From Ectobius pallidus (lineage: Eukaryota > Arthropoda > Insecta > Blattodea > Ectobiidae): a stretch of DNA of 64,000 bases. Position 1 is the first letter of the stretch. Each line of letters opens with the position of its first letter. Shown one piece after another: positions 38,401 to 53,400 of the stretch. Below the pieces are notes generated by a model, which worked only from the letters and a program-made list of their open reading frames with translations, made no database searches and was not told the DNA's origin. A program made the position numbers and the translations under genes. The DNA lies in contig CAXKWD010000005.1 in NCBI GenBank assembly GCA_964059195.1, positions 95,369,882 through 95,433,881 on the forward strand, read 5' to 3'.

Positions 38401-41400
38401 TACTGCCTTCGGGCTTGAAATTTCATGCCCTATAGTAAACAACAATAACAAAAAATAAAATATGTGCAATGTAATTGAAAGCAGAGGTATTTATTCCACT
38501 TATTTATATAAAACTAACATAGAAGGAAAGGAGACATCAGTGTAACTCGATTTTTATTGGTCAGTTGAGTGTCAATGAAATTGCTCATTGGCTGAGATCA
38601 GTAGCTGGTGAATTCTCTATGGAATTCAAATATTTTTGTCTCTGGCAGCCTGCAGATGTAGTAGGAAAAAGTTCTAACAAAAAAAACAAACAAAAAAACA
38701 TCTGGAAGTTATTAAAAAATTTGAGTGTTCATTAATGAACTTTAATATACCGTACCACAAGAGGACTATTTTATCAAGAAGTTCACAAAAAGTTCACCAG
38801 GTGCGCATCATGCTCTTCCTAAGAAATTTTCAGCAGTTGTCAGTCCAGCTGAAGAGCACAACATAAGTTTCTGAAATATGTCCTACAAAAACATTGGTAA
38901 GTGAAGCAATTCAGATAGTAAATTAAATTAAATTTATTTATTTTAATATGCTTACATACCTGGAGAAGAATAGTTAAAACAAAAATTCATCTTACAATAG
39001 AACTCAATTCCATGACCTTCAGCTATCTGTGCTACTGCACTACCAACTGAACTAACCATTGAGGGTAACCAAAAGAAAAAGATTTTGTATGCCACCAAGT
39101 TTATTTGGGCCTAAGTAAAGAACATCATTGTTAAGTACAGCTTATCTTTCAGATCTAACGATGCTATTAATCTGTTGGGTGAAACATTGACACAGGTTAC
39201 TCCTGAGAGTGTAAAAAATACATATGAACACATAAAAGAAGTGTGGGAAGGGCAAGGTTTCATAGAAAAGACAATAAAAAATCTTGTAATCAGTTCAGAA
39301 GATTCAAGTTCTGAAGATGCTGATAATGATGTAGAAGAAGAGAAATCTTCCAATGGGCAGTAGTTTAATGAGTGCTGTTAAGGAGATAGGCTTACCTCTG
39401 AGGGAGAGGTGAGTAACTATAGTAAACTCTCAATTATCTGCAGACAGATTAACTGTGGATTAGTTAGATTCATGATTTCAATTTATTGCATTTTATGCCT
39501 TATACAGAGTCTTCATTGGATGCATGACTGGCTTAATGGGGATTTTCTTGCCCAGCGCACTGCCACTGCTAACCAGTTCTGTTTTCCCTCCTCTTAGAGT
39601 TGCTATATTAAAAAAGTGAAAATCCAGGAAACTTTACTTTCATCTTTAAAATAGGGCAAAGGAAACCAAAAAAAAATATATTAGTTAACTTCCTTGAAGT
39701 ACAGAGAGTTTAATATATTATGTTAAAAGCTCAGGAATTCAATTATTAAAGTACCAATAAGCTTAATATTTCTTGTTGCGTAATAAATAAGTAATAACAA
39801 CTCCCTGACTTATTGAAATATTTCTGCTCCATTTTCTTCATATTTTGTCTGCGCATAGGATCATTTGCTTGAATCATGGATTTGTTGAAGTACAGTAATG
39901 TTTTGTCTTTCCTTACCTGTACAGAACTGCATACATGATAAGTTGGAAAAATTTGTGGGAAATCACTTTCCAATCCTTTTGGTGGCATTGCGAATAAAAT
40001 TGCGTTTGTGGGCACCACACATGCACATGCCAACAAAGAAGGAACCGAGCAGATAAAAACTGTAACTTTAGAAACCACGTCTATTTTGTGTTCCATACTC
40101 AACACCTATTCAATTGAATTGATAAATTTCATTTTTGACCAGAGAGGGTGAATTTATTCCAAATTTATTAGAGGATATAAGGAGAAAAACTATTTGGAGT
40201 AACCTATTCAATTGCTACTGAAGTGATAAGTTCATATTATTAAGATTGTTTGTTGCCCAGCATAAGACAGACACCATGGATACGTGGATAGGGACTGAAT
40301 CAGAAGTTAATGACTTTGCTGTAGTTTAGAAAAGTCTGAAGCACTTGACATTTCACTCCAGGGGCTTCCATTTAGTAAAAAAGTCAATTTTTTACAAGAG
40401 CATCAGTTCAGTTTAAAACACGTGTGTTTAGGGAGGAAATAATAATTTACTTTACTTGTCACAGAGTTCAACAAAATGCAGAATAATCCCCACCATGCGA
40501 CTTTACTTCATATTTTATCTTAGCACATATGTTTGTCATTATTGTGAGGGTGCAGCAAGCAGAAAGGCAATACCAGTTCAGAGTAGGCTGGACCCCTAAC
40601 ATTATTGCCATCAGATGTTATGAAAAGGACCCAAAAAGAAAGACGTACCACAAGGAAACCAGGGCATTTATGAGTCCCGAAAATAGTTTTTGGGATGCTG
40701 GGGTACAAATCTCAATTCTGGTATGATCCCAGAAATTCTGGAATGTATAAGCAACCCTACCTCCTCTGTGTGTGCTGTGTGCTGCTTTGGTGCTATACAG
40801 AAGTTGATAGGTTATGAGACCATTTGTTTCAGTGTTATAGTGTGTTAGTGCTGTTATAATGCCAAGAATCTTCGTGTATGATTCCTATGCAATAACTAGG
40901 GCCCGGAAGTTTAAGAAAAATCATATTTTTATTATTGCAATCTATTTCGTGCTATTTATTGATCTGATGTAGGTCATTAGCTGTAAATAGGTTAATTCAA
41001 ACATATAGCGTATTTGGCTAAGCATTGAGAAGCGACTGCACAATAAGTGACAGTACATAGCCTAATGTTTTTTTTTTTTTTTTAAGTAAGTTATGTGGAG
41101 GTGCCATCTATTATGGATTATCCATAATTATCATGGTTTTCCACTCATTACTATGGAATTATGTTAAAGAGAAAATTACTAAGGAAAACTAAAATTATTG
41201 TGAAAAAGAGAAATCGCAAAACCAAAATGTCAATGCTTTTCTGTGTTCATCAATTGAGAGAACAAATCATCACTTTCGTCATGTTTTCTAGATTGAAATT
41301 TTTATAATAGCAGAGATTCTAGAAGGGAACTTACAAATTCTTAGTCAGCTAGTAGTTTTTGGGTTGTCCTTGGTTTCCTTCTTCCTGCCTTTCTCCTTAT

Positions 41401-44400
41401 AGTCTTTGCTTTCTCTATGTCTGGTATCGAATTTCCATTTCCATTAATTGCCGTTTCCTGTATGATATTCCAACTTCACATTGACTGTAATTTTGATCAT
41501 TGTTTTATAAAATGAATCATGTTAGTTCTTGAATTGCAACCACTAGCAAAAACGAACATTGTTACAAAAATGTCGAGAATGTTACATGAAGGAGTGGACT
41601 TGCTTAGTTACTTCATGTGTTCTGCAGTGTGTGCTCATGTAATTTTTCTGTAGCTCATGATGGTTAAGATGACTGTAGAAGATGCATTGATTCGAAGAAA
41701 CATTTATAACAAACGATCAAGTGAAAACAGAGACAAGTATCTTTCGACATGCTTTGTCAAAAAATTATGAAACAAGTGTTACAAATGCCGAATAATTGTT
41801 CATATAATTTCCTTTGGAGCACAATATTTCATTGGCTGTTTCTAACCATGCTGGAAACCTATTTAGAAGAACGATCCCTTACTCTAAAATAGGACACAAA
41901 TGTGGTTATGCAAAATCGAAAACTTCCGCTTTAGTTCAATATGTTGCAGATGAACAAAGAAAGAAGTTGTCAATGTTATGCATGCTACAAAGAATTTTTT
42001 TATAGCAGAAGAACTGACAGTCAGTAACATGTAATGAAATAATTATATATACCTAGGTAATATATTTTTGGATCTGAATTTTTGGAAAAGCCAGATGGGG
42101 ATGGTAACTGGTAACTGAAGCTCGGATTTCCATGCACTTTCAAACCTAAAAATATGCACAATGAAGGGCGAAACATGCACACTATCAGATGTCCAAATTG
42201 TACTGCAATAAGAAACCGGGAGTACATCACTGTGTTCTTACAGAGGAATTACTGAAAAGAAAGTTAGAATGAACCCCAGAGAAACCTCTGAAAAAGCTTT
42301 CACAGGAATCAGGAATTTTACAAACATCGGCTTGGAATGACACCACACTTTTAAAATTATAACCCTTTAAGCAAGCATGTTACCATACTATATAGTTACT
42401 ATATACTACTGTAATTTGAAAAATGACAATAACTGCATTTTTTTCTAGCAGACTTTTAGAAGGATATTTACATTTCAGGATACAGTTCCTGGAGGTTAAT
42501 GACCCCAGATTTTTTGACCAGCATTAGACGTAGCTCATCTTTACCCCCAGTGTAACAAGAGAATTTTTGTGAGAAATTTTTTGTAGCAAAAACGAAGCAT
42601 GGGTTTATTTACATGGCCATGTAGTGACATAAAACAGTCTATATGTGATATGTAGTTATTGTACAATTATAATTTTCATGAGAAATCTATGTGCTTGAAT
42701 TTAATGGCCTTTGAATATTAGAGTCCACTGGCAGTATTCTTCCCGTTGCCAAGCAAATCCCCATTAAGCCACCAGGTGAAGTCTCTTGTGTATATAGTAT
42801 ATCCTACATATGTACCATTCAGTTTTTCTACTATAATTAATGCATTTTCCCCTCATTTTTTGCTACAAGAAGCTGGGGTGCATTTTATTTGGATTTTTTT
42901 TTTTTTATAAAATCAGTGAAATTCTGATAAAAATAGTTTCAGTTAATATTGGTAATTAAGACAAAAAAATTCCTTCTTGTTCAGTATATCGATCAATAAA
43001 TTGCATGCATACATAACTACTAAATCTCTAGAGCATTCAATAGATTTTGTGCATATATTAATATTTTAAAAAAAGGTAAAGCAATCCCTGTATGGGCCGG
43101 GAGGTTAAGACACCCAGATTGTGACATACTGCACACAAAGGTGGCAAGGTTTTCAACCCTATGCACCGACCATTATTTTACCCCCAGGAATACTCCTGGT
43201 ACTCATTTCTGTTAGAGGCTGAGTCGACCCCAGGGTCATAGTGCCACCAGAATGATTAGGCCAATTGAAAAATCTCAACAACCTCATCAGGAATCAAACC
43301 CATGACCTTCCGGTTTTGTAGCGCAGTGTCTTAACCACTACACTACGGCATACCCTGCCTATTAATATAAACTGTAAATATTATTATGCAATTTGCATAG
43401 GAACGAAGTATGTTAACTTTACATAAAGAGTACCAAAAAATATACCATGATATAGTCCTATTGCGGAAAACACCTTTCCCTGCTTCTTCATTATCAGCTG
43501 TTGGACCAAAAACGTGCTAGATATTAGAAAAGATTAATATGTTAATAAATTTGGAGTGCTTACATTATGCATGGCAACACTAAAGCATATCAATAGAGTA
43601 ATTTGCAATTTTAGTTGAATGAGATTGCCAGTGATAGTATCCTGAAGTAGGTTTTCACTTCTATGACACTAGACTGTTTACTATATTTCTCTATTCTGAT
43701 TAGTGTAATTTATTACAGTATAGGATTTAATGCATTGCCTAATTAGCAGTAGTTTTACTTTATCTGTAGTACCATTCTCCAACAAAGATCCACCTTCCCA
43801 TTCGGATGAAACAGTGTGCCTAATGTAGAGAGGTGCCCAGCTAGGAAGACGTTTGAGCATGCAGGCACTCTTGGTACTGTTCTGTGTAATTCAACGGTAG
43901 CCTTCAGTTCCTCTCACTCTCCCCCTCACCGGTGTCATCTGTCTTCCTAGTTGGCACACTATATAATACTGAACTTATCCAATTGCGACTAAAGTCAATG
44001 TATTTTCATAGAAAACATGTAATGCATGTAAATAAGAAGAAACAGATTTTCAAGTGGAGTCAGCAATTTAAAAACTTAATTATAATACTACAAAAAATGA
44101 AAATATTGAAACAAAATATGAGATAATTTAGTGTGTACATACCATTACTGAAGAAGTTAAATACATAACACTTTCCTACCCTAGGATTTTGCATTCAAAT
44201 GGTTTTTACTTTCATGAAGTACTATAGTTGGAGAGCTTCAAAATTAGAGGAATTCCACGAAGCAAAGGCATGATAATCGACTATGCAATTGACTTTTAGC
44301 AAGGCATACAAAATTATTATTTATAGCCGTGCAATGTGATACAGGTCATTTGGTATATAAGAGTATGATTTCAACACTAATTCCTGTATAATATTCACAA

Positions 44401-47400
44401 TCTAAAAAAGTTTATCAGAAAAAAAAATTTCAACTTGCAGCTCTCACCCCTCTTCTAAACTAGATCTATGAAGGTGGAGGACATTTTGCCTTCATATCAA
44501 AATCACCAAAGCATCATTATTGATTTTCAGCATTATTTTTTTTATGTAGCATAAAATAAGCAGGCTAGATTAATTGTGGGTTACCAAAAGCTAAGAGATA
44601 ACATAATAAATCAGAAAAATGTACTACTTCAATTTGAAAGATTACAATATTTCCCAGTACATCTTTTTTTTTTCTTCCTTTCTTTCTTTCTTTTCTTTCT
44701 TTCTTTCTTTCCTTTCTTTCTTTCTTTCTTTTCTTTCTTTCTTTCTTTCTTTCTTTTTTCTTTTTTCTAGCTGACTTTTAGCAGGATATTTAAATTTAAG
44801 GATACAAATCCTGGAGGTTAAAGATCCCAGATTTTTTGGAAATTGGCACTCAAAGGTGGTAAAATTACCTGCGTTAGACATTGCTCATCTTTACCCCCAG
44901 TGTAACCAGATAATTTTTGTAAGGAAAAACAATTCAAATAAAATTTATAACGGTTATTATAGGCACTCCAAGTACAAAATTTAAACATAATCATTAGATC
45001 CATTTTTGAGAGGATCACAAAATATGACATTTTCTCCATTAACCCTTTCAGTGCAGAATTCACTTATTCATATATGCATTCAAGTGAAATCACCAGTGGA
45101 TTATAAGTTTGAAGTCAATATGAAAAATTTCAATGGAATGGCTGGTTTCCATTAATAACAACCACAACACGTGAATACAAAATCCTCACATTTTAATGTA
45201 AATTGTTACTACATTAATTTAAATCTTTCCAAAATGCAATTTTTTTGTGGTGAGGAATGTATCCATCAGTAGCAGTGAAAAACTTAAAGTGGTAGTGAAA
45301 GTAAGAGAGAATTGTCTGCAGTCGTTGTGTCACAGCCTCAGAAAATATCTAAACCAAAGGTTAATTTATATGATTTTTCATTCACGATCTTTCCTGTTAA
45401 CAGGGATCAGGGTTCATAAAGAGGAGAAGTTTTGGTTGTGAACTTCATTATATTTAAGGTTTAATAACATAAACTAAGTAATGTTCTTTATTTGTATTAT
45501 TTTCAGATTTGTGTGTAATTCCCACATTTTTCATGAACAAGTGTAAAAGTTGGGAATCCCATGTACAGTTACGCTCAACGATGGCGAAGAGAGAATGTGC
45601 CCCCCCCCCCCAATATTTTTCTCGATTGAAAATAATCTGCTGTCAGAATAATAATAATAAAGAATATAAAACTGCTATATATTAATAAATTATTGATTAC
45701 ACAGAGATAGGCAAATTATCATTAGAATTGGAATTAAACATGTTTTTAAAATAGAATAGAGTTATTTGTGTTAATGATGTGGAGAGGACGTTTAAGGTAA
45801 TGTTTACCAGAAGTTAAATGCATGTTCTCCAATATTGCTTGTTCTACTAACTTTTGTTGTACGAATCTTAGGAACTTCAGTTCTTTATGATCTCTACAAG
45901 ACTTAATTTTGTTTTTCAACATCACGAAAGAATTATGTTACCTCTATATCACATACACAAAGATATTTTAAATTCATCAGAATAGGCAAGAATGGTGTCT
46001 AGGTGTGAAATAAGAACAACATTGGGAAAGAACATTTGACCTGTTCAAATTAAAACCTACCTGAAAATTACTCTTCAGCTTGACTTATTTGTTTTAAATT
46101 TTCCAGTGAGTTGTTTTTGTAATAAATGTAGATTGATCTATGTATTCAAATAAATGCAGGTATTGTAACGATTTGTATACAATATTGTATTTTAAACTTT
46201 ATATACTGATAGTCTATAGTTTTTTTTCCCCCCTAGTATCCTCCCCAAAAACATATAGCTAACGACTCCCTTACTATCTGGAACCAGCCACCCAGACGAT
46301 AACTGAAGGATCCATAGCTATTTGAGAAATCATTTATATGGTGTAGTGTTCACTTCATTCTTTCGAAAAATTGTTACAGGTTTCCTTGTTTCATATTTCA
46401 TATGTATTCATGTAGTTATAAATTACAATTACAATTTATTGTTCCAAATTACACGAAAAATACATACAAAAGTTGATACACCACCCGAAGAAGCAGAGCT
46501 TGTGTTCGGGGGTGTTCAGTTCAATATATTAGAAAAACTTATACTAAATAATTACTTAAAACAATACATAATTTGGAGAAGTATGACAAAATATTATGTA
46601 TAAAAGGTTAGAACATGTTCTATTTACAATACAAAGGTACGAGGTAATACAATAATAATAACAAAGAAATTAAGTTCTATCCAAATTTTAAAGTTTAATA
46701 TGAAAAACAGTAATAGTAGAAAACAAAAGTAATAATTACATAAATTTTCTAATTTTAGACCTAAATTGTTTGTTGTTAAGCTATTTAGATCAGGATGGTT
46801 GGTAATAAATGAATTGAATAGTCTTGGGCCGAAACTTGAACAGTGCTTAGCTCCAGCAGTTGTAACATTTTTTGGTTCAAGTAATAAATTTAATTGATTC
46901 CTTCGCATGTTGTATACGTGAGATTCTGACTTGTAATTGTCACGATGTTTATGAAAATAATTCAGTATGACGTACTTGTAAATTTGGTCTATGGTGAAAA
47001 CGTTAAATTCAGAAAATAATAATTTGGAAGAATTGTCAGGAGGCTTAGATAAACAAATCTTTATGATGCGTTTTTGAAGACAAAGCAAAGGGCTGAGGAT
47101 CGTTTTTGCAACTCCTCCCCACCCAATTTTTACTACATTGAAAGGTGGAATTATATTTTATATTGTAGGGAAATGCCGAAAATGCTGGAAATGAACTAAA
47201 CATAATGAAATAAATAGACAATGGCTGAAAACAGACATTTTAGTTCTATGATATTTACAAACTTTTGAGGAAATACATTTTTTTTCCCCCCTAAAGGGTT
47301 TTATCATAGGTGATCCCATGGGAGATTATGAGTTTATCGTTATATCTGCAAGAACAAAGTTCAAGCAAATTTATCTGATGAAACTCGTAGTCTTGAATAG

Positions 47401-50400
47401 GATTTGTTAAGACTATTGCATGAATAAAATGTAACCGAATGTTGTAAATAGCAATTATTTTCTTACTTTGTTGTCAGTATTCTGCCCGCTTTGGGATCAC
47501 GGCATACTAAATTAATGAACAGTCCATACATTGATTTGAGTTCCCAATTCTTCCAATAATGCAGTTACCACAAGATGGAGTGTGTCAGCATTGGAACTCT
47601 ATAAAAGCACACGAACTGGCTTGCACCGAATCAAGATTGTGGTTTGTGTGTGTGTGTTTTTTTTTTTTTAATTTATTTATTTATTTATTTTATTTCTAAA
47701 CAAGTTATTTTGTTTAAAATAATGTTTTTTCATTATGTTCACTGGCAGCATGTGACATTAGGTTTGTTCGCAAAGCAAATCCGTGACCGCTTGAGAATTT
47801 GTTGTACTGCGCATGTCCAGTCTGTAACTTACCCGTGATTTGCACTTTGCGAACGGTTACAGGAATTTGGAATCGATAGTTTCTGCGTTTAATCGATATG
47901 ATATGCAAATAAAATATATATTTCCCTTTGACATGTTATAAATGCAATATACATCGACAATATAATCTATATTTTGGGAAACTTTTAATTATCTTCCATT
48001 ATTCATACATATAAGTAGCCTATGTTTATAAATCTGGCGCAATGTTATAGGAGGGAGGAGTCAGGCGCGTGAAAATAGGTTACTGCGCATGTCTCTGATA
48101 ACAATTCATGCTAGAGCCTGCAAACTTTTCTTATAGTACAGAAACTGTCCGTGAGAGCTTTGCGAACAGAAGATTGAAATCAGAATCACGGATTCTCGCT
48201 TTGCGAACGCGTGTGGAGAAAGAGCGCATGCGCGAACGATATGTTCCTGGTTTCTGACTGCTTTGCGAACAAACCTATAATCACAGCATGTTGAGGCTTT
48301 ACTTGTCCAGTATTGAGCTGACTTTTATTAGATAAAATTGCCTCCTTGCGGCCTGAGGAAGCATATTATAAGGTAAATGATCATGATTGGAATATATCCA
48401 AGGAATTACTAAATGTTATTGGTCAATACCAAACAGACGGCGTATGAATGGAATAGTCATTATAATCACAAAAAATGTAATCAGTAGTTGAAGAATCCTC
48501 TCATAAAATTTGGTAACCTTAAAAGAGATAAGTAAAAATTAAACACCATATTTACGAAAATCTAATTCATACCTTTTTTGTCATTTGAGTGTACATTAGA
48601 TTCAAATGCAGATCCATTCTGTAGTTTAGCAGTAACTTTGATCTAATAATTACAATTTGAGTTGAACTTAGACACTTATGCTTCACTTACCAACTTTTTG
48701 GTAGAACATGTTTCAAGGACCCTTGTCCCCATCCTCGGCTACGTGTCCAACTGACAAGTCCTGCTTTTGAAGGTCATGAAGTGTCCCTGGTGGTGGTTTT
48801 ATGAACTTCTTGATGAGGTTCTCATCCTCTGGTATTTCGAAATTCATGAGATTCCTCTCAAATTTCTTTATATAGATTCTCTCCCAGATGTCCAGTTCTT
48901 TTGGTTTGCTTACTGATTTTAACAATTTTGGTTCTCTACAAATTCTGTGGTCATTTTCCCAAGAATGCGTTGCAACGGCCGATTTTTCCAACTGACAATT
49001 TTTAAGGTTTCTCATGTGTTCTTTAAACCTAGTCTCAACATTTCTTTTTGTTTTTCGTATATAAATCTTGCTGCAGTTAGTACAATTTATCTGATAGATC
49101 CCTGATTTCTTTCCAGTAGGTATATCATCATTCTGTTTGGATTGAATCAAATTTTTTATGCTGGATCTGTTGTGAGTGGCCAAAGTTATGTTATGATCCT
49201 TGAATATTTTTTGAAATTTCGGTGTTGCCCAGGGGTGGTGAGTGAACCTTTTGAACTTTGTTTTTTCTCTTTCGGTAGACAATGTAGTAATTTTTCTTAT
49301 ATCTTTCTGTTTTTTAAATTTGGCTATTTTTTTATCTATTAGTCTTTTGTCGAAACCATTCATTTTAGCAGTTACTAGTATGTGATTGTATTCTTTATTG
49401 TATTCTTCAACTGTAAGGGGAATGTTCACCAATCTGTGGGTCAGGCTATTGAACACTGCATGCTTATGTGGTATGGGGTTATGGCTATCTGCTTTGATGT
49501 AGTTTTCTGTATGAGTGGGTTTCCTGAATATTCCAAATTCTAATTTGCCAACTGTTCTTTTTATCTTCAAATCCAAAAAATTAAGTGTTTTTTCTTTCTC
49601 AATCTCAACTGTGAATTTTACAGAATTTTCTTGTAGATTTAATAGTTTAAGTGCATCATCAATTTGTTTTTCACTGACCACAGCAAAGACATCATCCACA
49701 TATCTATACCAATGTTTGAAAATGTATGGGAAAGACTCTGTCATGTGAGTTTCAAAGTGACTCATGAAAAGGTTTGCTAGAAATGGTGATAAAGGATTGC
49801 CCATCGCTAAGCCTGATTCTTGCTGGTATAGTTTATCGCTTACTAGTAGATGAAGCTTCAGGGTCTACATGGATGTCGTCTGTGGATTCCCTAATCTTTC
49901 TAATTACGTCTGTAAAATGAGTCACTGCATTCCTTGCTTTGATTGCATCAATTGATCTGGCTTGTAGCTGGTTATAAAGAATGTCTACATGTGGCATTAT
50001 CTTACTGAAGAAAGTTAACCAGTACAGAAATTCTTCATCCTCCAAATATCGCCGCAAACCAACTGCTCCATGAGAAGTTTTGCTCTGTGGCATTTTTTCT
50101 AATTCCAGCAAACATTCTTTCAATTTATCCTTGTTCTCAAAAACTACGTTAACAGTTCTCGATCTAAAGTTCCACCTAGTTGCAGGACAGCTTGGAATTC
50201 TACGAGCCACCACTGATTCAAGCACTGACAAACATTGTGGCGATCTTGAAAAATATGCAGGGAAAGCGGACAGGTCAAGGAAAAACACTCGTGCGGATTA
50301 GTTCTGTGAAGCAGCTTTTTCCATTATTAAATTTAATTGATGAGCATAACAGTGTATGAAGTGAGCACTAGGATAATGAATTTTAATTTTTGCTTGAACC

Positions 50401-53400
50401 CCACCACTTGCACCAGACATCACGGAGGCTCCATCAAAAGTTTGTGCAATTATTTTATGGGGTTTCTGATTAAAGAGAGGATTTACTTCTTTTAAGATGC
50501 ATTCTGTAATAGCACCTGCACTGTGACCTTCTGGTCTGAAGAACCCCCAGAATCTTTCAACAGGCTCGCCCTTGTTCTCGTAACGAAATACCAATGCTAA
50601 CTGTGATTGGTCGGAGACATCAGTTGTTTCGTCTGCCATTAATGCAACGAAGTCTGCTTCCTTCATTTCCTGCTTTATTTCTTCACGGCAAATTTCTAGC
50701 ATACAGTCCAAAAGTTCATTCTGTATGGTTTTGGAGGTCCCTTTAAACACCTGATTCGATTCCATGTGTTCCCGCACAGTAGTGTCCAAATTCGAAACGA
50801 AATCTATTAGTCCTAAGAAGATGCCAGGATTTTCAGATTGTTTGGTTTCGTCGTGACCTCTCAAAGCAAGTTCAAAAGCCCCACAGAACTTAATGCAATC
50901 AATAATTTTTGAAAGTACGTACCTGTTCTTTTCCATCGTGATATGCCTGGCTTAACTGGGCTCGAATATTCACACTGCCTAGAGAACTAAGATTCAGTAC
51001 ATTATGCATGTGCTTAATGTTGTCTTTATGTTGCTTTGTCAACTTACTAAGGTGCCCTAAATCTGTTGCTCCCGTTCTGCTCCACGAATTGGAATCACTA
51101 TTGCCAAACAGAAGACAAGGAAAACAGAACAGAGCATTTCTAATTTCGCAACCGCATATCCAACTGTTTTCATACACCGTCCTATGAAATTTTCTGTTGT
51201 AGATGCAGTTTTTCCCGCCTTTCGCTTTTTGGCTCATAATCAAATTGGGTGTGGGCCTTCCTAATTGTTTTACCTCAATTTTTTCTTCCATACTCCTTCT
51301 AGAGAAGGGATAAGTAATTAAACTATCTACTGTATTCATTTTTTACAGTCACAGCAATAACTCTGAACATGTACACACACGCACCACGAAATATACTTAA
51401 TACCTTTCCACTAGCGGTTCTTTCCTGTTAACAGTTCGCACTTCGCACAGAAACTAGAATGCAGTTTCAGAATTGAGAGGGTGTCTGGTCACTCTGTCCC
51501 CAGACATAAGATTGTACTAACTTACCCTTCGTCAGTCGCTGAGCTGGCGTGCGCGTTAAATTAACTTCCCTCGGCGCTAAAAATTAATCCTAATACAGCG
51601 TTACTGCCATTAAATAGTATTTTATTACAATATTTGTGAGTAGTTTTTCAGCATTCAGTTTCTTCTTAAAAGTTCTCGCAATTCAACTCCACTGTGTAAG
51701 CTATAGAGGAAAATTTATCCTGGGCGGGAATGGGACCTGGGTTTTAGGTTTGTACGTAAATACATACAAAGCTAAAACCTAGCTATTTATATGTACTCAT
51801 TGAATTAAGCTAACAAATCTATGAGGCTAATATTAACTATAGATTTAGCTATTGAAGATAAGCTGTCTCATATTTTCATAAAATTTAATGTCAAGCCACG
51901 GTATCCTGAATTGCTACTAATTTCGTATTAAAACAATCGATTACATTGTAGAAACCAACCTGGCCTACAAAACTGCACGTCAAGAAAAGCCGCCATCAAT
52001 AAGATGTGTTACCAAGGACTGTTCCTACTTGCAGAACAACCTTCAAAATATCCACCCTCAACTGCCAAACAAGAGGTCATCAACTCACCACCAGTTTCTT
52101 GTAAGGCATGCAGCATACCTATAGGGGGCCAGGTTCTACTAGATTCATAGCTCCAATGAGGCGGTTTTCATGCTACCAGAGGGAAATATACACTCCGCCT
52201 GAGGGCACTTTCCAGGCCTCGGTCATCAAGCAGGGCAGCGCTACTGGGGGACAGAGCACACTGCAGTATAATGCTTAGCAACTCAATCTGACCGCCCGAC
52301 GTTGTGAGGGATAGCGCATATGTTATAACGGTTGGAAATCTAAGATGAACAAAATTTTATACACATATTTTTAACAGAATATTGGCAATTTTTGTTAACT
52401 AATCAACAGTACTTTATTTAACGAAATGAACAGTGTGCTATAGCACAGTAGCACATTAACACCGGCCGCCCCTGATGAAATCACTTGCCTCTACAACACA
52501 AACCAAATTATATGTAAGCAAAAGAATGCAGTTAAATTTAAACATGCACTAACCCCTCATTAACTATGGTGGTTAGCTACTTACTATTTGTTTGTTGCTA
52601 CGTTAGCATTAACTGCACTTGGTGCAATATACTTACACTGGTAGAATGGCCTTGATCAAAAGAGCAGTTTGCTGAGGGCTGGAAAAACCAATCCCCAACT
52701 CTTTAGCAGTCCAGTAGCCACGGCAATTTACAGAAACTATGTGCTCATATGTAAGCTGTTACATATGTACAAATCTAACAACACCAACAAAAAAGCTTGA
52801 TTTTAAGTAATACGCCATAATTTTAAAGAAATTATGATAGGAATATTCGAAGTGATATCCAAATTTTATTCAAAATAAAAAAGTGCAGGTACTGCGTACC
52901 ATTGCGTACAAAGTAAGCACTGTTCATCAGCATTCACAAATCCCTTGTTGTTTAAAATAAAATACCAAGATAAGATTTATTTTAAATCCTACAATCGATG
53001 CACATTGCATTTGCCAACATACTATTTTTTTGTTAATTTTCAGTTTCAAAATTGGGGTACGCATAAGATTCAAGTAAATCTTTTTTCATTTTCCAAATTT
53101 CAAGCTGAAACACACACATCCATACCTAAAACACATGTTTGTGCTCTTAAAAGTCAAAATAATGTGCTTCAACATTTTAGAATAGCCAATAAAGCATTTG
53201 AACAAGTGGAGAAATTAAATATCTGTGAGCAATAATATTAAGGCAGAAGTTGTGTGTCAACTAAAATCAGCAAATACTTGTTTTTATGCAACTCAGAAAC
53301 TTTTATCTTATCGTCTCTGATCCAGAAATCTAAAAATAAACATTTATAAGACAATTATCCATAATCCCTTACTCTTCAGGAAGAACATATCTGAGTGTGT

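Noticed and set aside
39746..40105. 119-codon minus-strand gene in TFG intron 6
   Set aside because: Open by chance length only; no motif, splice or promoter support, although it cannot be excluded.
44576..44881. Phe-rich and Lys/Glu-rich open frames on both strands
   Set aside because: Both are translations of the (TTTC)n microsatellite.
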